Below are positions 26,095 to 37,097 of a stretch of 64,000 nt of DNA, one piece after another. Position 1 is the first letter of the stretch. Each line of letters starts with the position of its first letter. Origin of the DNA: Caenimonas aquaedulcis (lineage in GTDB: Bacteria; Pseudomonadota; Gammaproteobacteria; Burkholderiales; Burkholderiaceae_C). Location of the stretch: assembly GCF_015831345.1 (NCBI RefSeq), contig NZ_JADWYS010000001.1:2384618-2448617 (forward strand), written 5' to 3'. The translations under genes were made by a program, and so were the position numbers. A model generated the notes under the pieces. It saw only the letters and a list, made by a program, of their open reading frames with translations, made no database searches and was not told where the DNA came from.

Positions 26095-26463
26095 TCAGGA
26101 CGTCACCCAGTCCACCGCTTCCTCGTAGCTGGACACCACGCGCAGGTTCAGGCCTTCGCGCCGGGCCTGCGCCTCGACCACGCCCGCGATCTTCTCCGGC
26201 TGGATGAAAAGCGCCACCTTCTCCATGCGCGACAGATGGATCGCCCAGAGCTTGCCCACTTCGGTGCGCTCGGGGATGCCCAGCCACCCGACGAGCCCCG
26301 TGAGGTCGACCACGAGGCGGTCGCCGGGCATCCCGGCGACGCCTGCGCCGAGCTCCCGCAGGGCCTTGTCCCAGGCCTCGACCGAGACCAGTCCGCTGAG
26401 GTGGCCCAGCACATAGCCGTCAAGGCGTTCGATTCGGACGTGGAGTGTGAATTGCATGATCAT
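26095..26463 (-). CDS. STAS/SpoIIAA-like protein
   Basis: 122 residues, starting 'MIMQFTLHVRIERLDGYVLG'. The pattern is strand-strand-helix, then a buried strand 'RLVVDLTGLVGWLGIPER', a helix 'EVGKLWAIHLSRMEKVALF' and a final strand 'LNLRVVSSYEEAVDWV'. It fits the SpoIIAA-like/STAS fold, in which proteins often bind lipids or act as signalling partners. No phosphorylatable Ser in the classical DLS/DSS position is obvious. It abuts dbpA tail to tail. The exact role is unknown. Confidence 0.6.
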   Translation of the reverse strand: MIMQFTLHVRIERLDGYVLGHLSGLVSVEAWDKALRELGAGVAGMPGDRLVVDLTGLVGWLGIPERTEVGKLWAIHLSRMEKVALFIQPEKIAGVVEAQARREGLNLRVVSSYEEAVDWVTS

Positions 26464-26631
26464 CGGTGAAGCATTCGCATCATCGCCGATCCCTCGCCGG
26501 AGCAGGCGGCGTGCAGGAAGTTTCCGCTGGGATGAGGTGCCGTGGACCGCACGGCTTAGGAAATTGCCTTAAGGCGGGACGGCGCGCGTGGGGAAGAATC
26601 GCCGTATTCCCACTTCGCCTGGAGGCAACCG

Positions 26632-26829
26632 ATGCTCACCAAGAATATTTCGGAAGTCGTGTCGAGCCTGAAAGCCATGGCTGTCGATGCACGCGCCTCG
26701 ACGGCGACCGGCGCGGAATGGGCCGACACGGTGCCCGCCTCGGACGTCCTGCGCGACCACCAGCTGCGCGAAGCGCGCACGCACCGGGCTTACCTGCCGA
26801 CCCAGCCGGCGCCTTTGTCCGTGCGCTAA
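26632..26829 (+). CDS. Small hypothetical protein (65 residues)
   Basis: The reading frame is preceded by a good GGAGG ribosome-binding site seven bases from the ATG and starts 'MLTKNISEVVSSLKAMAVDA'. It is helical in pattern, without signal peptide or membrane segment, and has no family I recognise. It overlaps the end of the SRAP gene by four bases tail to tail. The 168 bp upstream contain a short palindrome, CCTTAAGG (about 26567-26574), and no other gene. The ribosome-binding site makes it more likely real than a chance frame. Confidence 0.5.
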   Translation: MLTKNISEVVSSLKAMAVDARASTATGAEWADTVPASDVLRDHQLREARTHRAYLPTQPAPLSVR

Positions 26830-27542
26830 GGCGCGTCGCCGTCGTCGCGCAACGGCAAATCCACCTGCTTTTGCGGCTCCGCCGCGCCGTGCGAGAACAG
26901 GTCCGCGTCGGGCAGCTTCACCAGCGCCATCGCCTCCTCGATCGAACCGTTCAACCACTGATCCCAGTTCGCGCGCTCGATCGGGATCACGGCGCGCTTG
27001 TCCTGCTGGTCCGGCGGCAGTGCCGGGTCCGGCTTGTGCATCAGCGACAGCAGGGGATGCTGGTCGCAGTTCTGCGTGAGCATGGTGTAGCTCACCACGA
27101 TCTCCCCGCTCTCCGGATCCGTCCACTCGGTCCAGATGCCGGCGAGCGCCCACGCGGTGCCGTCGCGCCGCGCGAAACGCCACCAGATGTTCTTGCCGGT
27201 GCCCCAGTACGGCTCGTCGTAGTCGGTGGCGGGAATCAGGCAGCGCTGGCCGCGCGCCCACGGGCCTTTGAAACTGGGCGCGGTAGCGACCGTCTCGATA
27301 CGGCAATTGTTGGTGCTGATCGGACGGCCTGCCTTGCCCGTCGGGCGGCGTGTCCTGCTGAACCAGGGGATGAGTCCCCACTGCCCGACTTCGATGCCCT
27401 GCGAATGGACGAAGGGGCCCTGCTGGTAGGGGCCGATCGACGGTGCGACCGGCGGCAGGTCCGGCTCGCGGACCTTGATCTCGGTGAAGCCGAAGACGTC
27501 ACGGATGTAGGTGACGGAGGCGGGGCGGTAGCGGTTGCACAT
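26826..27542 (-). CDS. SRAP-domain protein (YedK/HMCES family), SOS response-associated peptidase
   Basis: 238 residues. Met is followed directly by Cys ('MCNRYRPAS'); after removal of Met this Cys forms the thiazolidine crosslink with abasic DNA. Asn in 'TNNCRIETV' and Glu in 'CLIPATDYDEPYW' occupy the usual Asn/Glu active positions, though family members usually have NAR and FYEW; a His is in 'DQHPLLSLMH'. The substituted motif wording marks a divergent subgroup. The gene starts seven bases after the AEC transporter gene, so the two are cotranscribed. It protects abasic sites in single-stranded DNA. Confidence 0.88.
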   Translation of the reverse strand: MCNRYRPASVTYIRDVFGFTEIKVREPDLPPVAPSIGPYQQGPFVHSQGIEVGQWGLIPWFSRTRRPTGKAGRPISTNNCRIETVATAPSFKGPWARGQRCLIPATDYDEPYWGTGKNIWWRFARRDGTAWALAGIWTEWTDPESGEIVVSYTMLTQNCDQHPLLSLMHKPDPALPPDQQDKRAVIPIERANWDQWLNGSIEEAMALVKLPDADLFSHGAAEPQKQVDLPLRDDGDAP

Positions 27543-27549
27543 GGCACGC

Positions 27550-28515
27550 CTACTTCAGGAGCGCGACCGCGCCGGAGAACGTGAGGAACGCGGCCGCGGT
27601 GGTGAGCAGGATGATCCGCGCGATGCGTCCCGTGTCCGCGCCGAAACGCTCCGCGAGCAGGGCCACGTTGCTGGCGGACGGCAGCGCGGCGACCAGCACC
27701 ATCACCTTCAGCGCGAATTCGTCGAGCGGCAGGCCCAGCGCGATCGCGCCGCGCCCGGCCGCCCACACCAGCAGCGGATGCGCCAGCAGCTTGAAGAGCG
27801 ACACGGGCACGAAGTCGCGCATCGGCATCGGCGGGTGGTCTTCGCGCGTGGCGACGAACTGCGAGCGCGCCATCACCGCGCCGATGGTGAAGAGCGCGAC
27901 CGGCGATGCGCAGTCGGCCAGCAGGCCGATCGTCTGCGCGACAGGCGCGACGAATTGCAGGTGCAGCGCGGAGGAGATGCCGCCCAGCACGATGGCCCAC
28001 GGCATCGGGTTCACCGCCACGCCCTTGAGCGCGTTCTTCGCGGCTTTCTCGGCGCCGTGTTCGTCTGCGCCGTCCAGGCGCGACAGCGCGATGCACAGCG
28101 AACTCGTGATGACGAGGTCCACGAGGATGGTGAGGATCGCGGGGCCCGCCGCGGCCGCGCCGAGCAGCGCGACGAGCAGCGGCACGCCCATGAAGCCCGT
28201 GTTGGGAAAGGCGCCGACGAGCGCGCCGAAGGACGCGTCGTTCCAGCCGATGCGCGAATTGCGGCTCGCCCAGACGATGAAGGCGACCATCGCGAGCGCG
28301 CACAGCAGGTAGACCGAACCCGCGGCGACGTCCAGGAGCTGCGAGACGGGCGTGCTCGCACCGAAGCGGTACAGCATGCACGGCAGCGCGAAATACAGCA
28401 CGAAGGTGTTGAGCCCCGGGATCGCGTCCAGCGGCAGCATGCGCCGCCGCGCGGCGACGTAGCCGCACAACACCAGTGCGAAGAAGGGAAAGGTGACGAG
28501 CAGGATGTCCAGCAC
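27550..28515 (-). CDS. AEC (auxin efflux carrier) family transporter
   Basis: 321 residues from a GTG at 28515 ('VLDILLVTFPFFALV'). There is no in-frame ATG until one that overlaps the divergent helicase gene, and the family is normally 310-320 residues long. About ten hydrophobic segments are arranged as two halves, with polar breaks such as 'GLNTFVLYFALPC' and 'SPVALFTIGAVMA' characteristic of AEC/BASS-fold carriers. Bacterial members move malate, malonate or other organic acids. An ACAATA hexamer five bases before the GTG suggests a leaderless transcript. It is followed by the SRAP gene. Confidence 0.88.
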   Translation of the reverse strand: MLDILLVTFPFFALVLCGYVAARRRMLPLDAIPGLNTFVLYFALPCMLYRFGASTPVSQLLDVAAGSVYLLCALAMVAFIVWASRNSRIGWNDASFGALVGAFPNTGFMGVPLLVALLGAAAAGPAILTILVDLVITSSLCIALSRLDGADEHGAEKAAKNALKGVAVNPMPWAIVLGGISSALHLQFVAPVAQTIGLLADCASPVALFTIGAVMARSQFVATREDHPPMPMRDFVPVSLFKLLAHPLLVWAAGRGAIALGLPLDEFALKVMVLVAALPSASNVALLAERFGADTGRIARIILLTTAAAFLTFSGAVALLK

Positions 28516-28582
28516 GCGGATATTGTCGCCGGTATGATTCGCGGCTTCCCTGCTGCGCTTTTCCCCTTCGCAATCCCTCCCG

Positions 28583-30687
<2,105 letters not shown>

Positions 30688-30688
<1 letters not shown>

Positions 30689-31113
30689 TGCTGCGCCTCG
30701 CCCTCCTGGCGTGCGCCCTCGCCCTGCACGGGGCCGCGCGGGCGCAGCCCGCCTCGCCTGCGGCATGCCCGGGCGCGGATGAGCTGGCGCATGTCCACCT
30801 GATCGGCCTGTGGCGCGCCGAATTCGAGGGGCTGGCCCAGGGCGCGACGCTCCTGCTCGGACAGCACCCCGAGCTCGCGGAGAGCGTCCGGGGCGCGATC
30901 AACCGCAACGGCGAGCGCGCCGAAGTCTCCGGCGATGTCGATGACGGCGACGTGACGCTCGAAGAGTCCGCAAATGGTGTCAACATCAGCGCTACCTGGT
31001 GGGGAACCATGGAGGAGGGCTCATGCGGCAAGACGATCAAGGGAACATGGCAGGGCGCGGGCGATTCGCCGGCGCGGGCGTTCGTGCTGCGCAAGCTGCC
31101 GGACTCGCGCTGA
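30688..31113 (+). CDS. Small exported protein of unknown function
   Basis: 141 residues from the ATG at 30688, which overlaps the rep stop codon. The signal peptide is about 1-19 ('ALHGAARA'). The mature part has Cys in 'AACPGADE' and 'GSCGKTIKG' and a beta-rich C-terminal half ('ERAEVSGDVDDGDVTLEES', 'TIKGTWQGAG'), reminiscent of small lipocalin-like periplasmic domains. I do not recognise the family. The next gene, an outer-membrane phospholipase, starts inside it at 31023 with its own strong ribosome-binding site, so the two are cotranslated. Confidence 0.7.
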
Positions 31114-32171
31114 CGCTGGCGGCGGCGCCCGGCGCGGTGCGCGCGCAGGACGAGCTGCCAGGCTGGCGCGCCTGCACCGCGCTCCGGGACCGCGAGCAGC
31201 GGCTCGCGTGCTTCGACGGCCTCGCGGAGAAGGCGCGCGCGCTGGCGCCGCCCTCGCCGCCGGTCGCGGGGGACTCTCGGGAAAAGGACACGCCCGCGAA
31301 GGATTGCAATACGAGCGGACCACCGGGCCTGGCCCGCTTCTGGGAACTGCAGGAGAACACGAGCTGCGGCACGTACGCGCTGCGCGGCTACCGCCCGAAC
31401 AGCGCGTCGCTGGTGGTGGGCAGCACCGTGAACGACCAGCCCACGTCGGCCAATCCGCTCAACAACGCGACGACTTCGCAGCCCTACCGCACCGTGGAAA
31501 CGCGCATCCAGCTGTCCCTGCGCACCAAGCTGTTCGAGGGCCTGCTCGCGCACGACGCGGGCGAGGAAGCGCCGCGCGATTCGCTGTGGTTCGGCTACAC
31601 GCAGCAGTCGTACTGGCAGCTGTTCACCCCCAGCATCTCCCGCCCCTTCCGCAGCACCGACCACGAGCCCGAACTCATGTACGTGTATCCGCTCGCGCAG
31701 GCGCTCGGCCAGGGCTGGACGCTGCGCTATGGCGGCCTCGGCCTCGTGCACCAGTCCAACGGCCAGAGCCTGCCCTATTCGCGCAGCTGGAACCGCGCCT
31801 ACCTCATGGCCGGCATGGAACACGCGGGCGGCTTCACGGTGCAGGGGCGGCTGTGGAAGCGCATGCACGAGAGCGCCGGCTCGGACGACAACCCGGGCAT
31901 CAGCGACTACATCGGCCGCGGCGAACTCACGGCCGCATGGAACGTGAACCCCAACCACGCCTTCATCGTCACGCTGCGGCACCCGCTCAACGGGACGAAC
32001 CGCGGCTCGGCCCGGGTCGAATGGCTGCAGCGCCTGCCGACCCGTTCGCCGTCCACGCTCGGCAACCTGCGCCTGCACACGCAGCTCTTCACGGGCTATG
32101 GCGACAGCCTGCTCGACTACAACCGCCACCGCACGGTTTTCACGGTCGGCTTCAGCCTGGTCGACTGGTAG
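31023..32171 (+). CDS. pldA: Outer-membrane phospholipase A (OMPLA)
   Basis: 382 residues. The ATG at 31023 is chosen because GGAGGAGGG lies 3-12 bases ahead; it overlaps the previous gene by 91 bases. The signal peptide ends near 'AVRA'. The barrel part carries the OMPLA catalytic signature 'HQSNGQS' (His and Ser, about residues 241-243) and the catalytic Asn in 'RSWNRAY'. The C-terminus ends in an aromatic-flanked strand with Trp, suitable for BAM recognition. In the family, calcium-dependent dimerisation activates hydrolysis of phospholipids that reach the outer leaflet. Neighbouring genes concern lipids and polyphosphate. Confidence 0.92.
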   Translation: MRQDDQGNMAGRGRFAGAGVRAAQAAGLALTLAAAPGAVRAQDELPGWRACTALRDREQRLACFDGLAEKARALAPPSPPVAGDSREKDTPAKDCNTSGPPGLARFWELQENTSCGTYALRGYRPNSASLVVGSTVNDQPTSANPLNNATTSQPYRTVETRIQLSLRTKLFEGLLAHDAGEEAPRDSLWFGYTQQSYWQLFTPSISRPFRSTDHEPELMYVYPLAQALGQGWTLRYGGLGLVHQSNGQSLPYSRSWNRAYLMAGMEHAGGFTVQGRLWKRMHESAGSDDNPGISDYIGRGELTAAWNVNPNHAFIVTLRHPLNGTNRGSARVEWLQRLPTRSPSTLGNLRLHTQLFTGYGDSLLDYNRHRTVFTVGFSLVDW

Positions 32172-32244
32172 CCCCGGTGGGGCGGGTGGACAAGTCATGC
32201 GGCGGGTGTAGGCTGGGGGCTGGACCCGCCACGACCCCTTGCCC

Positions 32245-33174
32245 ATGAACGAAGCCGAATTCGACAAACGACTGCAGAACGACGCGCTCGACAGCTACGA
32301 CGAGGAGCTCGAACTCGAGCTCGAGGACCGCCCCTTCGACGTCAACGGGGTCGAGCTCGCGCTCACGGATGAGGAGAAGGCGCAGCGCCGCAGCTATTTC
32401 GCGAACCTGCTGCGCCTGCAGTTCGAGCTGGTGAAACTGCAGGACTGGGTGGTGGCGAACGGCCGGCGGATCGTGATCCTCTTCGAAGGACGCGATGCCG
32501 CGGGCAAGGGCGGCGTCATCAAGCGCATCACGCAGCGCCTGAACCCGCGCGTGTGCCGCGTGGCCGCGCTGCCCGCGCCGAACGACCGCGAGCGCACGCA
32601 GTGGTACTTCCAGCGCTACGTCGCGCACCTGCCGGCCGCCGGCGAGCTCGTCCTCTTCGACCGCAGCTGGTACAACCGCGCGGGCGTCGAGCGGGTGATG
32701 GGGTTTTGCAGCGACGAGGAGTACGAGGAGTTCTTCCGCACGGTTCCCGAATTCGAGAAGATGCTCGTGCGCTCGGGCATCCAGATCGTCAAGTACTGGT
32801 TCTCGATCTCGGACGAAGAGCAGCACCTGCGCTTCGTGAGCCGGATCAGGGACCCGCTCAAGCAGTGGAAGCTGAGCCCGATGGACCTGGAGTCGCGCCG
32901 GCGCTGGGAGGACTACACCCGCGCCAAGGAAACCATGCTCGCGCGCAGCCATATTCCCGAGGCGCCCTGGTGGGTGGTGCAGGGCGACGACAAGAAAGCC
33001 GCGCGCCTCAACTGCATCGACCACCTGCTCTCGCAGGTGCCCTATGCCGAGGTGGAGCATGTGCCCGTGAAGCTCCCCGCACGCGTGCGGCACCAGGACT
33101 ATTCGCGCCTGCCGGTGCCCGAGGCCATGCTGGTGCCGGAAAAATACGGACCGCGCACCGGCACCCACCCATGA
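32245..33174 (+). CDS. Polyphosphate kinase 2, class I-like
   Basis: 309 residues from the ATG at 32245 (a TTG two codons earlier is less likely). The P-loop GRDAAGKGG is at 82-90, Walker B/lid '[13 protein letters not shown]' at about 137-149, and '[12 protein letters not shown]' and '[10 protein letters not shown]' further on. Those features, with the acidic N-terminal extension (about 1-45), match the single-domain PPK2 group typified by Pseudomonas PA0141, which phosphorylates nucleoside diphosphates with polyphosphate. Its stop overlaps the start of a second PPK2 gene (ATGA). Confidence 0.92.
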   Translation: MNEAEFDKRLQNDALDSYDEELELELEDRPFDVNGVELALTDEEKAQRRSYFANLLRLQFELVKLQDWVVANGRRIVILFEGRDAAGKGGVIKRITQRLNPRVCRVAALPAPNDRERTQWYFQRYVAHLPAAGELVLFDRSWYNRAGVERVMGFCSDEEYEEFFRTVPEFEKMLVRSGIQIVKYWFSISDEEQHLRFVSRIRDPLKQWKLSPMDLESRRRWEDYTRAKETMLARSHIPEAPWWVVQGDDKKAARLNCIDHLLSQVPYAEVEHVPVKLPARVRHQDYSRLPVPEAMLVPEKYGPRTGTHP

Positions 33175-34043
33175 AGATCGACTGCAAGCCCTTCCGCGTG
33201 GAAGAAGGCGACACCGTCAAGCTCGCGAAGTGGCCGACGCGGGTCGATCCGCTGTACCGGTCGCAGGACGACTACGAGAGCCAGCTCGCGCGCCAGGTCG
33301 GGCGCCTGAGCGAGCTGCAGCAGCGGCTGTACGCGACCAGCCGCCACGCGGTCCTGCTGATCCTGCAGGGGATGGACGCGTCGGGCAAGGACGGCGTGAT
33401 CCGGCACGTGATGTCCGGCATCAACCCGCAGGGCTGCCAGGTCACGAGCTTCAAGCACCCGAGCGCGGAGGAACTGCAGCACGACTTCCTCTGGCGCACC
33501 ACGCGCAACCTGCCCGAGCGCGGGCGCATCGGCGTGTTCAACCGCTCGTACTACGAGGAAGTCCTCATCGTGCGCGTGCACCCCGAGATCCTGCGCAGCG
33601 AAAACCTGCCCGACGCCATCGCCTCGCACCGGCACGTGTGGCGCGAGCGCTATCGCTCGATCCGCGACATGGAGCGGCACCTGGAGGCCAACGGCACGCG
33701 GATCGTGAAAGTCTTCCTGCACATGTCGCCCGGGGAGCAGCGCAAGCGCTTCCTCGAGCGCATCGACGAGCCGGGCAAGAACTGGAAATTCAACGTCCAG
33801 GACATGGAGGAGCGGCGTTACTGGGCGCAATACATGGACGCCTACGGCAAGTGCCTCTCGGCGACCAGCACGCGCGAGTCGCCCTGGTACGCCGTGCCGG
33901 CCGACGACAAGCCCAATGCGCGCCTGATCGTCTCGCAGATCCTGGTGCGGACGCTGGAGGGCCTGAAGCTGCGCAAGCCCGCGCTCGCTGCCAAGGAGCG
34001 CGAGGCGCTGGCCGCCATGCGGGAGCGCCTGGTGCGCGAGTAG
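33171..34043 (+). CDS. Polyphosphate:nucleotide phosphotransferase, PPK2 class III-like
   Basis: 290 residues. The P-loop is GMDASGKDG at 67-75, and '[12 protein letters not shown]' (from about 121) replaces the DRSWYNR lid motif of its neighbour. '[16 protein letters not shown]' and '[13 protein letters not shown]' match the PPK2_rel/class III group, enzymes that can phosphorylate AMP as well as ADP. The two adjacent paralogs are distant, not a recent duplication. Translational coupling suggests equal supply, so the pair could rebuild ATP from AMP using polyphosphate. The 124 bp behind it hold no clear terminator. Confidence 0.9.
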   Translation: MKIDCKPFRVEEGDTVKLAKWPTRVDPLYRSQDDYESQLARQVGRLSELQQRLYATSRHAVLLILQGMDASGKDGVIRHVMSGINPQGCQVTSFKHPSAEELQHDFLWRTTRNLPERGRIGVFNRSYYEEVLIVRVHPEILRSENLPDAIASHRHVWRERYRSIRDMERHLEANGTRIVKVFLHMSPGEQRKRFLERIDEPGKNWKFNVQDMEERRYWAQYMDAYGKCLSATSTRESPWYAVPADDKPNARLIVSQILVRTLEGLKLRKPALAAKEREALAAMRERLVRE

Positions 34044-34167
34044 GCGCCCCGCTTCGCGCCCACGGCCGAGCTGGCCGCCGGCCGCGCGGCGCGGTCGCGA
34101 CATCGTCCTACAACGCACGACAACCGGGCGACCCCGCGAGACCCGGGCGCGATGGCATGCTCGTACG

Positions 34168-35145
34168 GTGCATGTCCCATCCTCCTTCGAGAAGCTCGAG
34201 GCCTTGCTGCGCGCCGTGATGGCGGGCGGCTACCGTTTTGTTACGCCGACGCCCCTCACCCACCAGCGCGTGCTGGCGCGCGACCCGGCGCGCCGCGCGA
34301 CCGACCTGCGCGGCATCCTCGGATGGAGCCTGCCTTTCGAGCCGGACGCGGTGGGCGCCGACACACTTCACGCGATGCGCGAAGCCGACGTGCTGCGCGA
34401 GTCGGGTGGACTGCTGCGCAGCACCGTGCGCATCTCCACACTGGGTGCGGACGGTTTCCTGCATTCGTCCTACCCGACGGTCGCCGACGATTCCGTATTC
34501 TTCGGCCCGGACACCTACCGTTTCGCGCGCTTCATCGAACAGGCCGTCGATGCGCGCGCCCGCCGATCCGGCCCGGCGCCCGCCTCCCCGCTGCGCGTGC
34601 TCGACATCGGTTGCGGCTCGGGCGCCGGCGCGATCGTCGTCGCGCGCCGCCTCGCACTGCACGGCATCGAGGCGGACGTCACGATGAACGACATCAACCC
34701 GCGCGCGCTGCGCCTGGCCGCCGCGAACGCCGCGGCCGCGGGGATCGCCTGCGCCTTTGCGCAAGGCGATGCGCTGCAGGCCGTGGAAGGCGACTTCGAC
34801 CTCATCGTCTCCAATCCGCCCTACATGGCCGACCCGCAACGCCGCGCCTACCGCGACGGCGGGGAGGGACTGGGACGTGCCCTGAGCGTTCGCATCGCGG
34901 CGCAGGCCCTGCATCGCCTCGCGCCCGGTGGCCAGCTGCTCCTGTACACGGGCGTCGCGATCGTGGACGGCGGTGACCCTTTCCTGCATGAAGTGGAGCC
35001 GCTGCTGCGCGCCGCGCGCTGCGAGTGGTCCTACGAAGAGATCGATCCGGACGTTTTCGGCGAGGAGCTCGAAGCCGCCCCCTATGACCGCGCCGATCGC
35101 ATCGCGGCTGTCGGACTGGTTGCCACCCGGGAGAAGGACCGGTGA
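34168..35145 (+). CDS. Class I SAM-dependent methyltransferase (HemK/RlmF-like NPPY type)
   Basis: 325 residues from a GTG at 34168. An N-terminal helical domain (about 1-105) is followed by the Rossmann methyltransferase fold: motif I 'VLDIGCGSGAGAI' from 144, acidic loop 'MNDINPRAL' near 173 and the catalytic NPPY at 216-219. NPPY marks enzymes that methylate planar amino groups (glutamine in release factors or proteins, adenine, guanine). It is not the housekeeping PrmC by size or by neighbours. Its stop overlaps the ATP-grasp gene start (TGATG), so its substrate is likely linked to that pathway. Confidence 0.8.
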   Translation: MHVPSSFEKLEALLRAVMAGGYRFVTPTPLTHQRVLARDPARRATDLRGILGWSLPFEPDAVGADTLHAMREADVLRESGGLLRSTVRISTLGADGFLHSSYPTVADDSVFFGPDTYRFARFIEQAVDARARRSGPAPASPLRVLDIGCGSGAGAIVVARRLALHGIEADVTMNDINPRALRLAAANAAAAGIACAFAQGDALQAVEGDFDLIVSNPPYMADPQRRAYRDGGEGLGRALSVRIAAQALHRLAPGGQLLLYTGVAIVDGGDPFLHEVEPLLRAARCEWSYEEIDPDVFGEELEAAPYDRADRIAAVGLVATREKDR

Positions 35146-36254
35146 TGCAAGCCGCCGCCGGCGAACGCATGGAGAACCCGGGCGACGCATGGCCCGGGGC
35201 CGATGCGACGGCCCGCCGCAGCACGCTGGAGCGCATGCCGAAGTGGCTGATCTGCGTGCCGCTCGTGCTGCAGTGGCTGTGGCTCGGCCTGCGCTATCGC
35301 AGCTTGACGCTGCCCTCGGCCGCCAACCCGTCCATCACCGCGGGCGGGCTGGTGGGCGAAGGCAAGCTCGAATACTTCCGCGGCATGGGCGGCGTGGCGC
35401 GCGCCGCCACCGCCCGGCACATCGGCATGCGCAACGACGGCACGGCGAACGAGGCTTCGCTGCGTGCACGGCTGGCCGAAGCGGGCCTGGCCTTTCCGCT
35501 CATCGCCAAGCCCGACCTGGGACTGTGCGGCCATGGCGTGCGGCGCGTCGACGACATGCCCTCCCTGCTCGACTACCTCGCTCGGTTTCCCGCGGGTGAA
35601 GTCGTGGTGCTGCAGGAATACCTGCCGCAGGACGGCGAGGCCGGCATCTTCTACGCGCGCGATCCGCGCACGGACGAAGGCCGGATCATCGGCCTCGCAC
35701 TGCGCACCTTTCCGCAGGTCGTGGGCGATGGCGTGCGCACGGTGGCCGAGCTGGTCGCGGCGGACCCGCGCGCGAGCCGCATCGGGGGCTCGCCGCGCCA
35801 CGAGTGCGCCGTCGATGCCTCGCGCGTTCCCGCCGCGGGCGAGGCCGTGCGCCTGGCCACCATCGGCTCGACCCGGGTGGGCGGGCTGTACCGCGACGGC
35901 GCGGCGTGCATCACGCCGCAGCTCGTCGCGGCCGTGGACGCGATCGCGCGCGACATGCCGCACTTCCACTTCGGCCGCTTCGACGTGCGTTTCGACAGCC
36001 TCGCGTCCCTGCGCGCGGGCAACGGACTGCGCATCATGGAAGTCAACGGCGCCGGCTCCGAAGCCATCGAGGCCTGGGACCCCGCGACGGGCCTCGTCGA
36101 AGGATTCCGGGCGATCTTTCGCAAGCAGGCCCTGCTGTTCGCGATCGGGGATGCGCGCCGGCGGGAGGGCACGCGGCCCATCTCCGTGCTGGAACTCGCG
36201 CGCCTCAACCAGCGGCAGTACCGGCTGATCGAACATTACCCGCCGTCCAACTGA
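35145..36254 (+). CDS. ATP-grasp domain protein (D-Ala-D-Ala ligase/glutamate ligase-like)
   Basis: 369 residues from the ATG at 35145, overlapping the methyltransferase stop. One hydrophobic segment near the N-terminus ('LICVPLVLQWLWLGL', about 32-46) may attach it to the membrane. The ATP-grasp core has 'FPLIAKPDLGLCGHGV' (ATP-binding Lys and Gly loop, about 120-136), 'VVLQEYLP' and the metal-binding 'IMEVNGAGSEA' (Glu/Asn, about 300). These enzymes join a carboxylate to an amine or thiol through an acyl phosphate. The closest well-known relatives by motif are D-Ala-D-Ala ligases, but the context (acyltransferase, lipid flippase) argues for a different product. Confidence 0.75.
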   Translation: MQAAAGERMENPGDAWPGADATARRSTLERMPKWLICVPLVLQWLWLGLRYRSLTLPSAANPSITAGGLVGEGKLEYFRGMGGVARAATARHIGMRNDGTANEASLRARLAEAGLAFPLIAKPDLGLCGHGVRRVDDMPSLLDYLARFPAGEVVVLQEYLPQDGEAGIFYARDPRTDEGRIIGLALRTFPQVVGDGVRTVAELVAADPRASRIGGSPRHECAVDASRVPAAGEAVRLATIGSTRVGGLYRDGAACITPQLVAAVDAIARDMPHFHFGRFDVRFDSLASLRAGNGLRIMEVNGAGSEAIEAWDPATGLVEGFRAIFRKQALLFAIGDARRREGTRPISVLELARLNQRQYRLIEHYPPSN

Positions 36255-36266
36255 GGCCAGACCGAC

Positions 36267-37097
36267 GTGCCTGCCTGCGACACCGCCATCTGGAGAGGAA
36301 CCGCCACCGCGGAGCATCGCGCGCCCGCCGCCGGGGCCCGGCAGTTCGCCGTCGAATGGGCGCGCTCGCAGGACGATGTGACCGAAGCGCAGCGCCTGCG
36401 CTATCGCGTCTTCTCGCAGGAGATGGGCGCTCGGCTGTCGCCGCCGCCGGGCTCGCCGCCGGGGCTCGACATCGACCGCTTCGATCCCTTTTGCGAGCAC
36501 CTGCTCGTGCGCGCCGTGGAACGCGGGACACGCGGCCCGGTCGTCGGCACCTATCGCGTGCTGTCGCCTTCGCAGGCACGCAAGGCGGGCGGCTACTACA
36601 GCGACGCCGAGTTCGACCTCGCGCCGCTGGCGGGGCTGCGCGCGCGCGCCGTGGAGCTCGGGCGCTCCTGCGTGCACGCGGACTGGCGGCTGGGCGGCGT
36701 GATCATGGGCATGTGGAGTGCCCTGGGCGAATACATGCTGCGCCACGGGCTGGACACGATGATCGGGTGCGCCAGCATCGGTCTGGCCGATGGCCTGCTG
36801 CCGGCGCTGGCGCTGTGGGAAGGACTGCGGCACACCCACCTCGCCGCGCCGCAATGGCGCGTGACACCGCATTGCGTCCTGCCCGGCGCCTCGCTCGACG
36901 AACCCCTGGCGACGCCGGCGGCGCCACGCGCGATGCCCGACGCGCCGCCGCTCATCAAGGGCTACCTGCGCTGCGGCGCGCGCGTGCTCGGCCCTCCGGC
37001 GCTGGACGCGCAGTTCAACACGGCGGACCTGCCGATGATGCTGCGGCTGCAGGACATGGCGCCGCGCTACCGGAAGCACTTCCTCGAGGCCGCTTGA
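36267..37097 (+). CDS. GNAT-type N-acyltransferase, OlsB-like (ornithine lipid synthesis family)
   Basis: 276 residues from a GTG at 36267 with GAGG nearby; no ATG occurs before the conserved domain. It shows 'EAQRLRYRVFSQEMGA' (about 40-55), 'LDIDRFDPFCEHLLVR' and 'VVGTYRVLSPSQA', then 'ELGRSCVHADWR' and 'GCASIG'. This order is that of OlsB, which transfers a 3-hydroxyacyl chain from acyl carrier protein to the amino group of ornithine, and of related hemolysin-type acyltransferases. The C-terminus ends 'MAPRYRKHFLEAA'. An OlsA-type O-acyltransferase is not encoded next to it. Its stop overlaps the start of the flippase gene. Confidence 0.82.
   Translation: MPACDTAIWRGTATAEHRAPAAGARQFAVEWARSQDDVTEAQRLRYRVFSQEMGARLSPPPGSPPGLDIDRFDPFCEHLLVRAVERGTRGPVVGTYRVLSPSQARKAGGYYSDAEFDLAPLAGLRARAVELGRSCVHADWRLGGVIMGMWSALGEYMLRHGLDTMIGCASIGLADGLLPALALWEGLRHTHLAAPQWRVTPHCVLPGASLDEPLATPAAPRAMPDAPPLIKGYLRCGARVLGPPALDAQFNTADLPMMLRLQDMAPRYRKHFLEAA

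Noticed and set aside
34168..35145. Methyltransferase as PrmC/HemK (release factor methyltransferase)
   Set aside because: The NPPY motif fits, but the long N-terminal part differs from PrmC, and it is not next to prfA and is embedded in a lipid-type operon.
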